Assembly: GCA_050742255.1 (NCBI GenBank)
Contig: JBOGHU010000076.1
Span: 1 to 14,230, forward strand
Direction of reading: 5' to 3'
Length of the DNA: 14,230 bases
DNA from: JBOGHU01 sp050742255
GTDB lineage: Bacteria; Actinomycetota; Acidimicrobiia; Acidimicrobiales; CADCSY01
Shown here piece by piece: positions 6,153 to 14,196 of this stretch; position 1 is the stretch's first letter; the number at the start of each line of letters is the position of its first letter. Under the pieces are notes generated by a model. The model was not told the DNA's origin. It ran no database searches and worked only from the letters and a program-made list of their open reading frames with translations. Made by a program: the position numbers and the translations under genes.

Positions 6153-7175
6153 TCACCCAGCGCGGAAGGCGACGGCGTGGGCGGCGATGCTGCCCGACGG
6201 GGTCATGAAGCCGACGGTGATGGTGTGGTCCCCCCGTGGCAGCGGCGGCTCCGGTCGCACCGAGACGACCGTGCCCTCGCCGTCCCGTTCGAGGCTGGAC
6301 CCGGGGACCGCCCGCCCGTCGATGGCCACCACGAACGCCGCCGCGTCCGCGTCCACGCGCACGCCGATCGGCGCACCCCGCGCCACGTCAGGCGATCCGT
6401 CGGGCTCAGGCCGCAGCCCTATGAGATCGAGGGCGGGGCCGGGCACGAAGGGCTCCACGACCGTGGCCCCACCGGTGACCCGCACGGCGAGGGGCAGAGC
6501 CTGGCGTCGGGGGCCGGACTCCTGGGCCATGGCGCCGGTGAAGGTGACGAGCCACACCTCCTCGGGCGGGGCCAACGGCACGGCGCTCAGCACCAGCCCC
6601 TCTGCCGAGGCCCAGGGGCCCCACGCCTCGGGGAGGGCCGAGGCCATCAGGTCCTCGAAGGCCGCCCGGCCGCCGATCGAGTCGCGGGACTGTGGGCCCA
6701 GCATGGCCCAGCCGGCGTCGACGTCGCCGGCTCGGACGCCCTGGACCCACCGCCGCGCCGCGTCCTGCGCCCTGGCGGAGGGGCCCGTCGGCGGCGGTGT
6801 GGTCGTGGTGGGGGTGGAGGTGGGCGCCAGCGCCGGGTCGTCGGCGGGGGCGACGTCGACGACGTCGTCACGCGAGGTGATCCCCGCCACGAGGACGGCC
6901 GCCACCACGGCAGCGGCGGCGAGCACGGCGAGGACCGTTGGCCTGGTGCGACGCGGCCGGCAGCGGGCTCCAGAGGCAGGGCGGGATCTCGGACCCGCCC
7001 GCCGGTGGCCACATGGCCGGGGCCCCGCCTCGGGGGGGGCGCGGCACCGGCAGCGGGGACGGTGGCCCTCGGCCTGGAGGCGAAGGACGAGGTCGTCCCA
7101 GAACCGGGGGCGCGCCGGGGGGGTCGGCACCTGCTCCAGCGCAGCGGCGACGATGGGGTCGCGGCGGCTGCTCAC
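6153..7175 (-). CDS. Anti-sigma-factor-like single-pass membrane protein
   Basis: This 340-residue protein begins with SSRRDPIVAAALEQVP and FWDDLVLRLQAE, a short cytoplasmic helix type seen in proteins encoded directly behind ECF sigma genes. A membrane helix (about residues 80-99, VLAVLAAAAVVAAVLVAGI) is followed by a Thr/Pro linker and a long extracytoplasmic domain (about 130-340). GTG 7175 overlaps the sigma stop as GTGA, fixing the start. It lacks the HxxxCxxC zinc motif, so the anti-sigma role rests on context and topology. Residues about 37-79 are Arg/Pro/Cys-rich and have poor third-position G+C. They begin near a run of eight C (plus-strand G run at 7032-7039), so this linker may be read in the wrong frame between two compensating shifts. 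Confidence 0.6.
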   Translation of the reverse strand: MSSRRDPIVAAALEQVPTPPARPRFWDDLVLRLQAEGHRPRCRCRAPPEAGPRPCGHRRAGPRSRPASGARCRPRRTRPTVLAVLAAAAVVAAVLVAGITSRDDVVDVAPADDPALAPTSTPTTTTPPPTGPSARAQDAARRWVQGVRAGDVDAGWAMLGPQSRDSIGGRAAFEDLMASALPEAWGPWASAEGLVLSAVPLAPPEEVWLVTFTGAMAQESGPRRQALPLAVRVTGGATVVEPFVPGPALDLIGLRPEPDGSPDVARGAPIGVRVDADAAAFVVAIDGRAVPGSSLERDGEGTVVSVRPEPPLPRGDHTITVGFMTPSGSIAAHAVAFRAG

Positions 7176-7580
7176 CGGAACGTCCCCTGCACGGCCTCCA
7201 GGTGGGAGCGAACGGCTCGCCGGGCCCGGCCACACGGGACGCGACGGTGCCGCGTGGCACCCCCAGCACCTGGGCGGCCCCGTTGTAGTCGAAGCCCTCG
7301 CCGTCGATGAGGATCACCGCGGCCCGCTGCTGGACCGGCAGGGCGCCCAGGGCGGCACGCACCGCGTCCTGCACGGCGATCCTGGTGCCCGGCTCGCTGC
7401 CGTCCGCCGGTCGTTCCACCGCGTCGCCGACCGGGTGCGGCCGCCGGCTGGCCGAGCGGATCTCATCGATGCAGCAGTTGTAGGTGATCCGGTACAGCCA
7501 CGTGCCGATGTCGGCGTCGCCCGGCCAGGAGCGCCGGGAGTGCCGAGGCTCGATCCATCACCTGCTCTGACGATCGAGGG
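7172..7580 (-). pseudogene. ECF-type RNA polymerase sigma factor, truncated and frameshifted
   Basis: The gene reads as sigma region 2 (end) and region 4. GTWLYRITYNCCIDEIR is the classical region 2.3-2.4 motif, and ALGALPVQQRAAVILIDGEG followed by GAAQVLGVPRGTVASRV is the region 4 helix-turn-helix. After SRV the frame breaks near 7231. With one missing base restored it continues GRARRAVRSHLEAVQGTFR to a stop overlapping the anti-sigma start as GTGA, which shows the true end. A second break near 7520 separates GDADIGTW from an upstream trace (EQVMDRASALP). Nothing like regions 2.1-2.2 is found beyond about 7580, so the start is lost. The first normal in-frame start (GTG 7419) would leave region 4 alone. 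Such factors normally redirect polymerase to a stress or envelope regulon. Confidence 0.75.
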
Positions 7581-7622
7581 GCCGATCCAGTTCCATCCGG
7601 CGTGAGTCCGCCGGGGCCCGGC

Positions 7623-7643
7623 CCTTCTCCGGACCGGAGAAGG
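7623..7643. promoter_or_regulatory. Perfect 21-base palindrome upstream of the AddB-like gene
   Basis: CCTTCTCCGG at 7623-7632 and CCGGAGAAGG at 7634-7643 are exact inverted repeats around a single A at 7633. The site ends 27 bases before the -10-like box of the downstream gene and lies beyond the front of the truncated sigma gene. Odd symmetry and position suit a repressor or activator site. On RNA it could also fold as an 8-bp stem with a GGACC loop. Confidence 0.5.
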
Positions 7644-7670
7644 CCCTGTGGTGGTGGGCGCGCGCTTCCC

Positions 7671-7676
7671 TACCCT
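7671..7676 (+). promoter_or_regulatory. -10-like box for a leaderless GTG start
   Basis: TACCCT fits the actinobacterial TAnnnT -10 pattern and ends six bases before GTG 7683, the spacing at which transcription would begin on the start codon itself. No Shine-Dalgarno sequence precedes that GTG, which supports leaderless expression. No clear -35 is seen. Confidence 0.45.
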
Positions 7677-7682
7677 TGCTTC

Positions 7683-9148
7683 GTGGCGTTCGAGGTCACC
7701 ACCGTCGCCTACGGTCGTCCGGCCGTCGATGCCCTCGTCGCGGCGGTGGCGACGGCGAAGGGCGGTGACCCGCTGGCGCCGGTGACCGTGGTCGTGCCCA
7801 GCAACTACGCGGCGGTGGCCGGCCGCCGGGCGCTGGCGGCGATCGGGCCGGGGGTGGCGGCGGTCAGCTTCGTCACCCTCCACCGCCTGGCGGAGCGCCT
7901 CGGAGGCCCGAGGCTGGCCGCCGCCGGCCGTCGCCCGGTGTCAGCGCCGGTGATCGCCCAGGCGGTGCGCCTGGTGCTGGCCGAGGCTCCCGGCATGTTC
8001 GCTCCTGTCGCCGACCACCCGGCCACCGAGCAGGCGCTGGTGGCCGCCCACCGGGAGCTGGCGGCAGTGAGCGAGCCCCACCTCGAGGCCGTGGCTGAGG
8101 CGTCGGCCCGAGCGGCCGAGGTGGTGCGCATCCACCGGCGTATCAGCGACCTCCTGGGGCCGGCCTGGCACGACGAGCACGACCTCCTCGGCGCCGCCAC
8201 CGCCGCCGTCCAGACGGCACCGCCAACCGGCTCGGTCATCGTGCACCTGGCCCAGTCCCTCACGTCCGCGGGCGCCGCCTTCCTCCGGGCGCTGGCGGCC
8301 GACGGCACCGTGCGGGTGATCGTCGGGCTCACCGGGGAGGTACCGGCCGACGAGGGCCTCCGCCGGGCGCTCGGCCGGGCCGGCATCGACCTCGGTGACG
8401 AGGGGGGCCCGACCCCGGCGACGGCACACCGGGTCCTGTCGGTCAGCGATCCCGACGAGGAGGTGCGCAGCGTCGTCCGCCACGTCGTGGCCGCGGCCCG
8501 GGCGGGTGTGCCCCTCGGGCGGGTGGCGGTCGTCTACGGAGCGGCCGACCCCTACGTCCGGCTGCTGCACGAGCACCTTGCCGCCGCCGGCATCCCCCAC
8601 AACGGCGCACCGGTGCGGACCGTCGGCCAGGGGCTGGTGGGCCGCACCCTGCGGGCGTTGCTCGCTCTGCCCGACCGCCGCTTCCGGCGCGGCGACGTGC
8701 TGGCGCTGTTGTCGTCGCGGTTGCTCGACCGTGACGGTCGATGGCTGCCGGCCCGGGCGTGGGAGCGGGTGTCGCGGGCCGCCGGCGTGGTCGAGGGCGA
8801 CGACTGGCGGGAGCGCCTCCACACCTTCGCCACCGCCCAGCGGGGCCGAGCCGAAGAGGCCGAAGCGGAGGAGCGACCGTCGACGGCCAGCCGCTACCGG
8901 CGGGAGGCCGACCAGGCCGACGGGCTCGCCGGCTTCGTCGCCCGCCTCCGCGACGACCTGGCGAAAGGGCGGACGGCCGGCGGGTGGGCGGCGACGGTCG
9001 ACTGGGCCCACGGCCTCCTCGCCCGCTACCTGGGGGGCCACGACCGACGGGAGGGGTGGCCCGAGGACGAGCGCCGGGCGGGCGAGCGGGTCGAGGCCGC
9101 CCTCGACGGACTGGCCGGTCTCGATGCCATCGGCGGCCCCGCCCCCAC
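7683..9148 (+). CDS. addB: AddB-like nuclease subunit, 5' part (before frameshift)
   Basis: This is the N-terminal 480-odd residues of an AddB/RecB-like protein that would pair with the downstream helicase to process DNA double-strand ends. It opens with VAFEVTTVAYGRPAVDALVA, then VTVVVPSNYAAVAGRRALA. In this family the first segment is the place of the Walker A loop, but here there is no GK[S/T], so this half should not hydrolyse ATP. The Rossmann-like repeats VIVHLAQSLTSAGAAFLRAL and LGRVAVVYGAADPYVRLL follow the inactive-helicase fold of AddB. GTG 7683 is chosen because a TAnnnT box lies at leaderless distance. The good frame ends at IGGP near 9140, where one C appears to be missing from a C run. 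The same frame runs on to 9617 but with nonsense sequence. Confidence 0.75.
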
Positions 9149-10795
9149 CCGGAGGTGTTCCGGCGCACGCTCGACCGCGAGCTCGAGACCGCCTTGGCCC
9201 GGGTCGGCCGGTTCGGCGACGGGGTGCTCGTGGGCCACGTGTCCATCGCCACGGGCGTGTGCGCCGACCGGCTCTTCGTGCTCGGCCTGGCCGAGGGGGC
9301 CTTCCCCGGCGGGCGGCTGGAGGACTCGCTGCTGCCCGACCGCGAGCGCGCCCTCACCGGCGGCGAGCTGGAGCTGCGAGCCGACCGCCTCCAGAGCGAC
9401 CGCCACCGGCTGCTGGCGGCGCTGGCCGGCGCCGAGGAGGCGACGGTGTGCTTCCCCCGGGGCGACCTGCGCCGCCCCGGCGACCGCACCGCCTCACGCT
9501 GGCTGCTCGCCGACGCCGCCCGGTTGGGCCGGCGCCGCCACGTCCACACCCAGGAACTGCGCACCCTCGTCGGGGAGCCCTGGTTCGAGGAGGTGCCGTC
9601 GTTCGCCGCGGGCGTGACCCGCGCCGGGTTCCCCGCCACCTCGCAGGACTACGGGCTGGCCGCCCTGGCACGCCGTGGCCCCGGCCCGCTGGCGTCGCAC
9701 CCCGAGGTGAGCGGCGACGTCGGGCTCGCCGCCGGCCTAGCGCTGGCCGAGGCCCGGCGCTCCAGTGCCTTCACCCGCTTCGACGGCAACCTCGCCGGCC
9801 TCGACCTCCCCGACCTCACCGACGGCGTCACCGTCGTGTCCCCCACCCGCCTCCAGGCCTGGGCCAGCTGCCCCCACGCCTACCTGCTCGAGCACATCCT
9901 GCACGTCGACGTCGTGGAGGACCCTGAGCGTGTGCTCGCGATGACCGTGCTCGACCGGGGCAGCCTGGTGCACGCGGTGCTCGACCGGTTCCTGGCCGAA
10001 GCCATCGCCGCAGGCGTGCCCGACGGGCCCTGGCCCGAGCACCACCGCGCTCGGCTGCGCACCATCGCCGAGGAGGCGTGCGACGACTACGAGCGTCGGG
10101 GCTTGACCGGCCGGCCGTTGTTCTGGCGACGCGACCGGGCCCGGATCCTCGCCGAGCTCGAGCGCTTCCTCGACGAGGACGACGCCTTCCGGCGCGACCA
10201 CCGGGCCCGGCCCCTCGCCACCGAGCTGGCGTTCGGGCAGAGGTCGTCTCGCCAGGGACCGGTGCCCTTCCCGCTCCCCGACGGGAGGGTCGTGTGGTTC
10301 CGCGGCGCCGCTGACCGGGTCGACGCGACCGCCGAAGGCGGCCTTGTCGTCACCGACTACAAGACAGGTAGCACCGGGTCCTACCGGGGCCTCGGGCACG
10401 ACGAGCCCCACGCCGGCGGCACCGTGCTGCAGCTGGCGGTCTACGGGGCCGCCGCTCGTGCCGCGTTCGGGACGCCGGGCACGCCCGTGGTCGCCTCGTA
10501 CTGGTTCACCAGCGCCAAGGGCGACTTCGAGCGGATCGGCTACCCCGTCGACGACATGGTGATGGCCTCGGTCGGCCGGGCCGTCGCCGCCATCGCCGAC
10601 GGGATGGCCGCCGGCGTCTTCCTCGCACGTCCCTCGGCTGAGCCGCCCTGGGGCTGGGTCGAGTGCTGGTACTGCGATCCTGACGGGCTCGGCGCCGGGG
10701 AGCTGCGCCGCTCCTGGGAACGCAAGCGGCTCGACCCCGCCCTCGCCCGCTACGTCGACCTGTGCGAGCCGGAGGCGCTCGATGGCACCACCTGA
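9140..10795 (+). CDS. addB: AddB-like PD-(D/E)XK nuclease subunit, 3' part (after frameshift)
   Basis: The protein resumes at RPHPEVFRRTLDREL and continues through VLVGHVSIATGVCADRLFVL and LGLAEGAFPGG to a C-terminal PD-(D/E)XK nuclease domain. Visible catalytic residues are the His in GSLVHAVLD (9971-9973), the Asp in GAADRVD (10313-10315), Asp and Lys in TDYKTG (10355-10363), and the QLAVY helix. A cysteine at 9869-9871 (SCPHAYL), CWYC at 10664-10675 and a last Cys at 10763-10765 could form the 4Fe-4S clasp known in AddB, although the spacing of the last Cys is unusual. If the shift is corrected the whole protein is 1037 residues, near the AddB norm. The stop overlaps the helicase gene by 14 bases. 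Confidence 0.8.
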   Translation, partial: RPHPEVFRRTLDRELETALARVGRFGDGVLVGHVSIATGVCADRLFVLGLAEGAFPGGRLEDSLLPDRERALTGGELELRADRLQSDRHRLLAALAGAEEATVCFPRGDLRRPGDRTASRWLLADAARLGRRRHVHTQELRTLVGEPWFEEVPSFAAGVTRAGFPATSQDYGLAALARRGPGPLASHPEVSGDVGLAAGLALAEARRSSAFTRFDGNLAGLDLPDLTDGVTVVSPTRLQAWASCPHAYLLEHILHVDVVEDPERVLAMTVLDRGSLVHAVLDRFLAEAIAAGVPDGPWPEHHRARLRTIAEEACDDYERRGLTGRPLFWRRDRARILAELERFLDEDDAFRRDHRARPLATELAFGQRSSRQGPVPFPLPDGRVVWFRGAADRVDATAEGGLVVTDYKTGSTGSYRGLGHDEPHAGGTVLQLAVYGAAARAAFGTPGTPVVASYWFTSAKGDFERIGYPVDDMVMASVGRAVAAIADGMAAGVFLARPSAEPPWGWVECWYCDPDGLGAGELRRSWERKRLDPALARYVDLCEPEALDGTT

Positions 10796-13700
10796 CGACT
10801 CGGTCCGCCGGGAGGTCTGCGAGCGCCTCGACGAGACGCTGTTCGTCGAGGCCGGTGCCGGCTCGGGCAAGACGTCGTGCCTGGTGGGCCGGTTCGTCGC
10901 CCTGGTGGAGGCAGGTGTGCCCGCCGAGGCGGTGGCCGCCATCACCTTCACCGAGCGGGCCGCGGCCGAGTTGGCCGACCGCATCCGTCAGGGGCTCCAG
11001 CATCGGGTGGCGGCGGGTTCCGAGCGATGCGCCGCCGCCCTCGACAGCCTCGACCGGGCCGCCATCTGCACGCTGCACGCCTTCGCCCAGCGCATGCTCA
11101 CCGAGCACCCGGTCGAGGCGGGCCTCCCGCCCCGCTTCGAGGTGCTCGACGACATCGGCTCCCAGATCGCCTTCCAGCACCGCTGGGAGGCCTTCGTCGA
11201 TCGGCTGCTCGGGGATCCCCACGCCGAACGACCGCTGCGACTGCTGCTGGCCGCCGGTGCCAGCCTGGGGCACCTGCGGGACGTGGCCGTGGCGTTCAAC
11301 GCCAACTGGGACCTGGTGGCCGCCCGGGCGGGAGGGCCGGTGCCCGAGCTGCCCTCGCTGCTCGACCGCATCGAGGCCTTCTGCGACGACCTCGAGGCCC
11401 TGTCCGGGCAGCGCTTCGCCTGCACCGACCCCGACGACCGGCTCAGCCGGCGCCTAGAGGTGCTGGCGGCGTGGTCGTCCTCGCTGCGGCGCCTCCCCGA
11501 CGAGGAGCTGGTGCTCGAGCGGCTGCACTCGTCCTCCCCGAGCCTCAAGGTCGCCCGGACCGGTGCGAAGGGCAACTGGCCCGACATCGCCACGATCCGG
11601 ATCGCCGTGGCCGCCATCGACGAGCGTCGGCGGGCCATGGCCGACGAGGTGGTGCAGGCCTGCCTGTGCCACCTGGCCGAGTCGCTGGCTGCCTTCACCG
11701 TGGGCAGCGCCGAAGCCCGCCGGGGCGAAGGTGCGTTGGAGTTCCACGACCTGCTGGTGCTGGCCCGGGCGGTGCTGCGCCACCCCGTCTACGGGTGGCC
11801 CGTGCGCCAGGCGCTTCGCCACCGCTACCAGCGACTCCTGCTGGACGAGTTCCAGGACACCGATCCCATCCAGGTGGAGCTGGCCGTGCTGCTCGGCTCG
11901 GGCGACCCCGACGCCGGCACCAGGGCCTGGACCGAGGTGGACGTGGAGCCGGGACGGCTGTTCTTCGTGGGCGACCCCAAGCAGTCGATCTACCGGTTCC
12001 GCCGGGCCGACATCGGCACCTTCCTCGATGCCCGGGACGCCCTGGTCGATGCACCCCGGCAGCTGGTCAGCAACTTCCGCACCGTCGAGCCGATCGTCGA
12101 GTGGGTGAACCGCACCTTCTCGTCGGTGATCGCCTTCTCGCCTCGCTCGCAGCCGTGCTACGTCGACCTCCGCGCCACCAGGGCCGCACCCCAGGACGGT
12201 CCGGCGGTGGCGTTGGTGGGCGCCGAGGCGCTCCCGGGCGGGCTGCGAGCCGACGGCGTGCGGGAGCGAGAAGCCGGGGCGGTGGTCACCGCGGTGCGTC
12301 GGGCCGTGGCCGAGGGTTGGTCGGTGTCGGAGCGCCACGGCGACGACGAGCGGTGGCGGCCAGCCCGCTGGGCCGACATCGCCATCCTCCTGCCTGCCCG
12401 CACGTCGCTACCGATGTTGGAGCGAGCCCTGGAGGTCGCGGACGTGCCGTACCGGGTGGAGACGTCCTCGCTGGCCTACGGCACCGCCGAGGTGCGCGAC
12501 CTCTTGGCCGTGGCCCGGGCGGTGGAGGACCCGACCGATGCGTTGTGGGTGGTCACCGCCTTGCGGTCGGCGCCGTTCGGCTGTGGCGACGACGACCTCT
12601 ACCGCTGGCACGTCGACCACGGCGGTTGGTGGGACCACCAGGGACGCCTGCCCGAGGGAGCGCCCCCCGACCACCCGGTGCGCCGTGGCCTGGAGTGGCT
12701 CGGTGATCTCCACCGCCAGCGGGCCTGGCTGGCGCCCAGCCAGGTGCTCGACCGGATCGTGCGGGAACGGCGGCTCATGGAGCTGGCCTTCGCCCACCCC
12801 CGGCCGCGCGACCTGTGGCGACGGCTGCGCTTCGTCGTCGACCAGGCCCGGGCGTGGGAGGAAGCGGGCGGGACCACTCTGCGGGAGTACCTGGCGTGGG
12901 TGGCGCTGCAGGCGGCCGAGGGGTCGCGGGTGGTGGAGACCGTGCTGCCCGAGACCGACGACGAGGCGGTGAGGATCCTCACCGTGCACGGGGCCAAGGG
13001 CCTCGAGTTCCCCATCACCGTGCTGTCGGGCCTCACCACCCAGCTGCGGGCCTACCACCGGGGCGTGCACGTGCTGTTCCCCGAGGGCGACGGCTGGGCG
13101 GTGAAGCTGGGCAAGGGCATGTCGACCGCCGAGTTCGACCTGGCGCGGCCCCTCGACGAGCAGATGGACCACCACGAGCGGCTGCGCCTGCTCTACGTCG
13201 CTGCCACCCGGGCCCGCGACCACCTGGTGGTCTCGGTGCACCGCAGGGCGGGAACCGCCTCCGATCGGGTGCTGACCTCGGCCGAGCTGTTCTGGGACCA
13301 CGGCAACCTCGACGAGCTGGTGAGCCTCCTCGACGACGAGAGCCCGGTGGCGGTGCCGGCCACGACAGCGCCACCGGGTGATGGTGCACCGGGGGCCGGG
13401 CTGCCGCCGCTCGTGACTCGGGAGGAGTGGGGTGCCGGGCTCGCCACCGTGCTCGACGTTGCCCGACGCCCGCTGGCGTGGTCGGCCACCGGCATCGCCG
13501 AGGCCCGCGCACGCCTGCTCACCGCCGACCCCGGGCTGCACAAGGAGCCACGAGACGTCGACCTGCCGCCGTGGCAGAAGGGCCGCTACGGCAGCGCCGT
13601 GGGCCGTGCTGTGCACGCCGTGCTCCAAGGCGTCGACCTGGCCGGTGACGACGACCTGGCCGGTCCCGCCGCCGCTCAGGCCGCAGCCGAGGAGGTGCTC

Positions 13701-14099
13701 GGCCGGGAGGCGATCATCGAGGCGCTGGTGCGCTCCGCCCTCGAGGCGCCGACCGTGCGCCGGGCCGCCGGTCGCCCCCACTGGCAGGAGGTCTACGTCG
13801 GCGTGCCCTTCGGCGACGGCGTGCTGGAGGGCTACGTCGATCTGCTCTTTCGCGACGACGGCGGGTTCGTGGTCGTCGACTACAAGACCGACTCCTGGCG
13901 CTACGAGGAGGACCTGCACGCCAAGGTCGACCGCTACCGGCTCCAGCTGGCGGCCTACGCCCACGCGGTGGCCGGCGCCGTCGGCCAACCGGTGGTGCGG
14001 GCGGTGCTGCTGTTCCTGGCGCCCGCCGGTGCCGTCGAGCGCGAGGTGCCCGACCTCCCCGGGGCGGTGGCTGAGGTCCTCTCGCTGGCCCAGGCCTGA
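10782..14099 (+). CDS. addA: AddA-like UvrD/Rep-family helicase-nuclease
   Basis: This complete 1105-residue superfamily 1A helicase fused to a C-terminal nuclease unwinds and degrades DNA from double-strand ends, preparing them for recombination or destroying foreign linear DNA. Helicase motifs appear in order: I AGAGSGKT (24-31), Ia ITFTERAAAELADRI (about 54-68), II LLLDEFQDTD (352-361), III VGDPKQSIYRFRRAD (from 396), IV SNFRT (430-434), V VHGAKGLEF (735-743) and VI RLRLLYVAATRARDHL (800-815). The nuclease domain has His945 (GRAVHAVL), Asp1020 (GYVD), Asp1033 and Lys1035 (VVDYKTD), and Gln1055/Tyr1059 (QLAAY), so all catalytic residues are present. ATG 10782 overlaps the AddB-like gene by 14 bases, implying coupled translation. 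AdnB of mycobacteria is the main alternative relative. The partner without Walker A favours AddA. Confidence 0.88.
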   Translation: MAPPDDSVRREVCERLDETLFVEAGAGSGKTSCLVGRFVALVEAGVPAEAVAAITFTERAAAELADRIRQGLQHRVAAGSERCAAALDSLDRAAICTLHAFAQRMLTEHPVEAGLPPRFEVLDDIGSQIAFQHRWEAFVDRLLGDPHAERPLRLLLAAGASLGHLRDVAVAFNANWDLVAARAGGPVPELPSLLDRIEAFCDDLEALSGQRFACTDPDDRLSRRLEVLAAWSSSLRRLPDEELVLERLHSSSPSLKVARTGAKGNWPDIATIRIAVAAIDERRRAMADEVVQACLCHLAESLAAFTVGSAEARRGEGALEFHDLLVLARAVLRHPVYGWPVRQALRHRYQRLLLDEFQDTDPIQVELAVLLGSGDPDAGTRAWTEVDVEPGRLFFVGDPKQSIYRFRRADIGTFLDARDALVDAPRQLVSNFRTVEPIVEWVNRTFSSVIAFSPRSQPCYVDLRATRAAPQDGPAVALVGAEALPGGLRADGVREREAGAVVTAVRRAVAEGWSVSERHGDDERWRPARWADIAILLPARTSLPMLERALEVADVPYRVETSSLAYGTAEVRDLLAVARAVEDPTDALWVVTALRSAPFGCGDDDLYRWHVDHGGWWDHQGRLPEGAPPDHPVRRGLEWLGDLHRQRAWLAPSQVLDRIVRERRLMELAFAHPRPRDLWRRLRFVVDQARAWEEAGGTTLREYLAWVALQAAEGSRVVETVLPETDDEAVRILTVHGAKGLEFPITVLSGLTTQLRAYHRGVHVLFPEGDGWAVKLGKGMSTAEFDLARPLDEQMDHHERLRLLYVAATRARDHLVVSVHRRAGTASDRVLTSAELFWDHGNLDELVSLLDDESPVAVPATTAPPGDGAPGAGLPPLVTREEWGAGLATVLDVARRPLAWSATGIAEARARLLTADPGLHKEPRDVDLPPWQKGRYGSAVGRAVHAVLQGVDLAGDDDLAGPAAAQAAAEEVLGREAIIEALVRSALEAPTVRRAAGRPHWQEVYVGVPFGDGVLEGYVDLLFRDDGGFVVVDYKTDSWRYEEDLHAKVDRYRLQLAAYAHAVAGAVGQPVVRAVLLFLAPAGAVEREVPDLPGAVAEVLSLAQA

Positions 14100-14117
14100 G
14101 CCTCCTGGCCACGGCGG

Positions 14118-14142
14118 CCGATGCGGTTGGACAACCCATCGG
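14118..14142 (+). terminator. Hairpin downstream of the AddA-like gene
   Basis: CCGATG at 14118-14123 and GGTT at 14125-14128 pair with AACC at 14133-14136 and CATCGG at 14137-14142. This gives a 10-bp stem with one bulged C (14124) and a GGAC loop, starting 18 bases after the stop. No T run follows, so this is only a candidate transcript end. Confidence 0.4.
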
Positions 14143-14196
14143 GGTGCGGGCGCCCCCGGCCGAGCCGACCGAGGGCGATGCGCGAGGGCCGATGTG

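Noticed and set aside
6950..7060. Cysteines and histidines in the anti-sigma linker as a zinc site
   Set aside because: They do not follow HxxxCxxC and fall in the zone that appears to be read in the wrong frame.
9149..9617. Continuation of the first addB frame to 9617
   Set aside because: After IGGP the translation becomes Arg/Ser/Pro-rich without motifs, while the other frame gives clear family sequence.
7683..14099. AddAB-like pair as a new anti-phage system
   Set aside because: All motifs are those of house-keeping double-strand-end processing enzymes; no defence genes lie next to it in the window.
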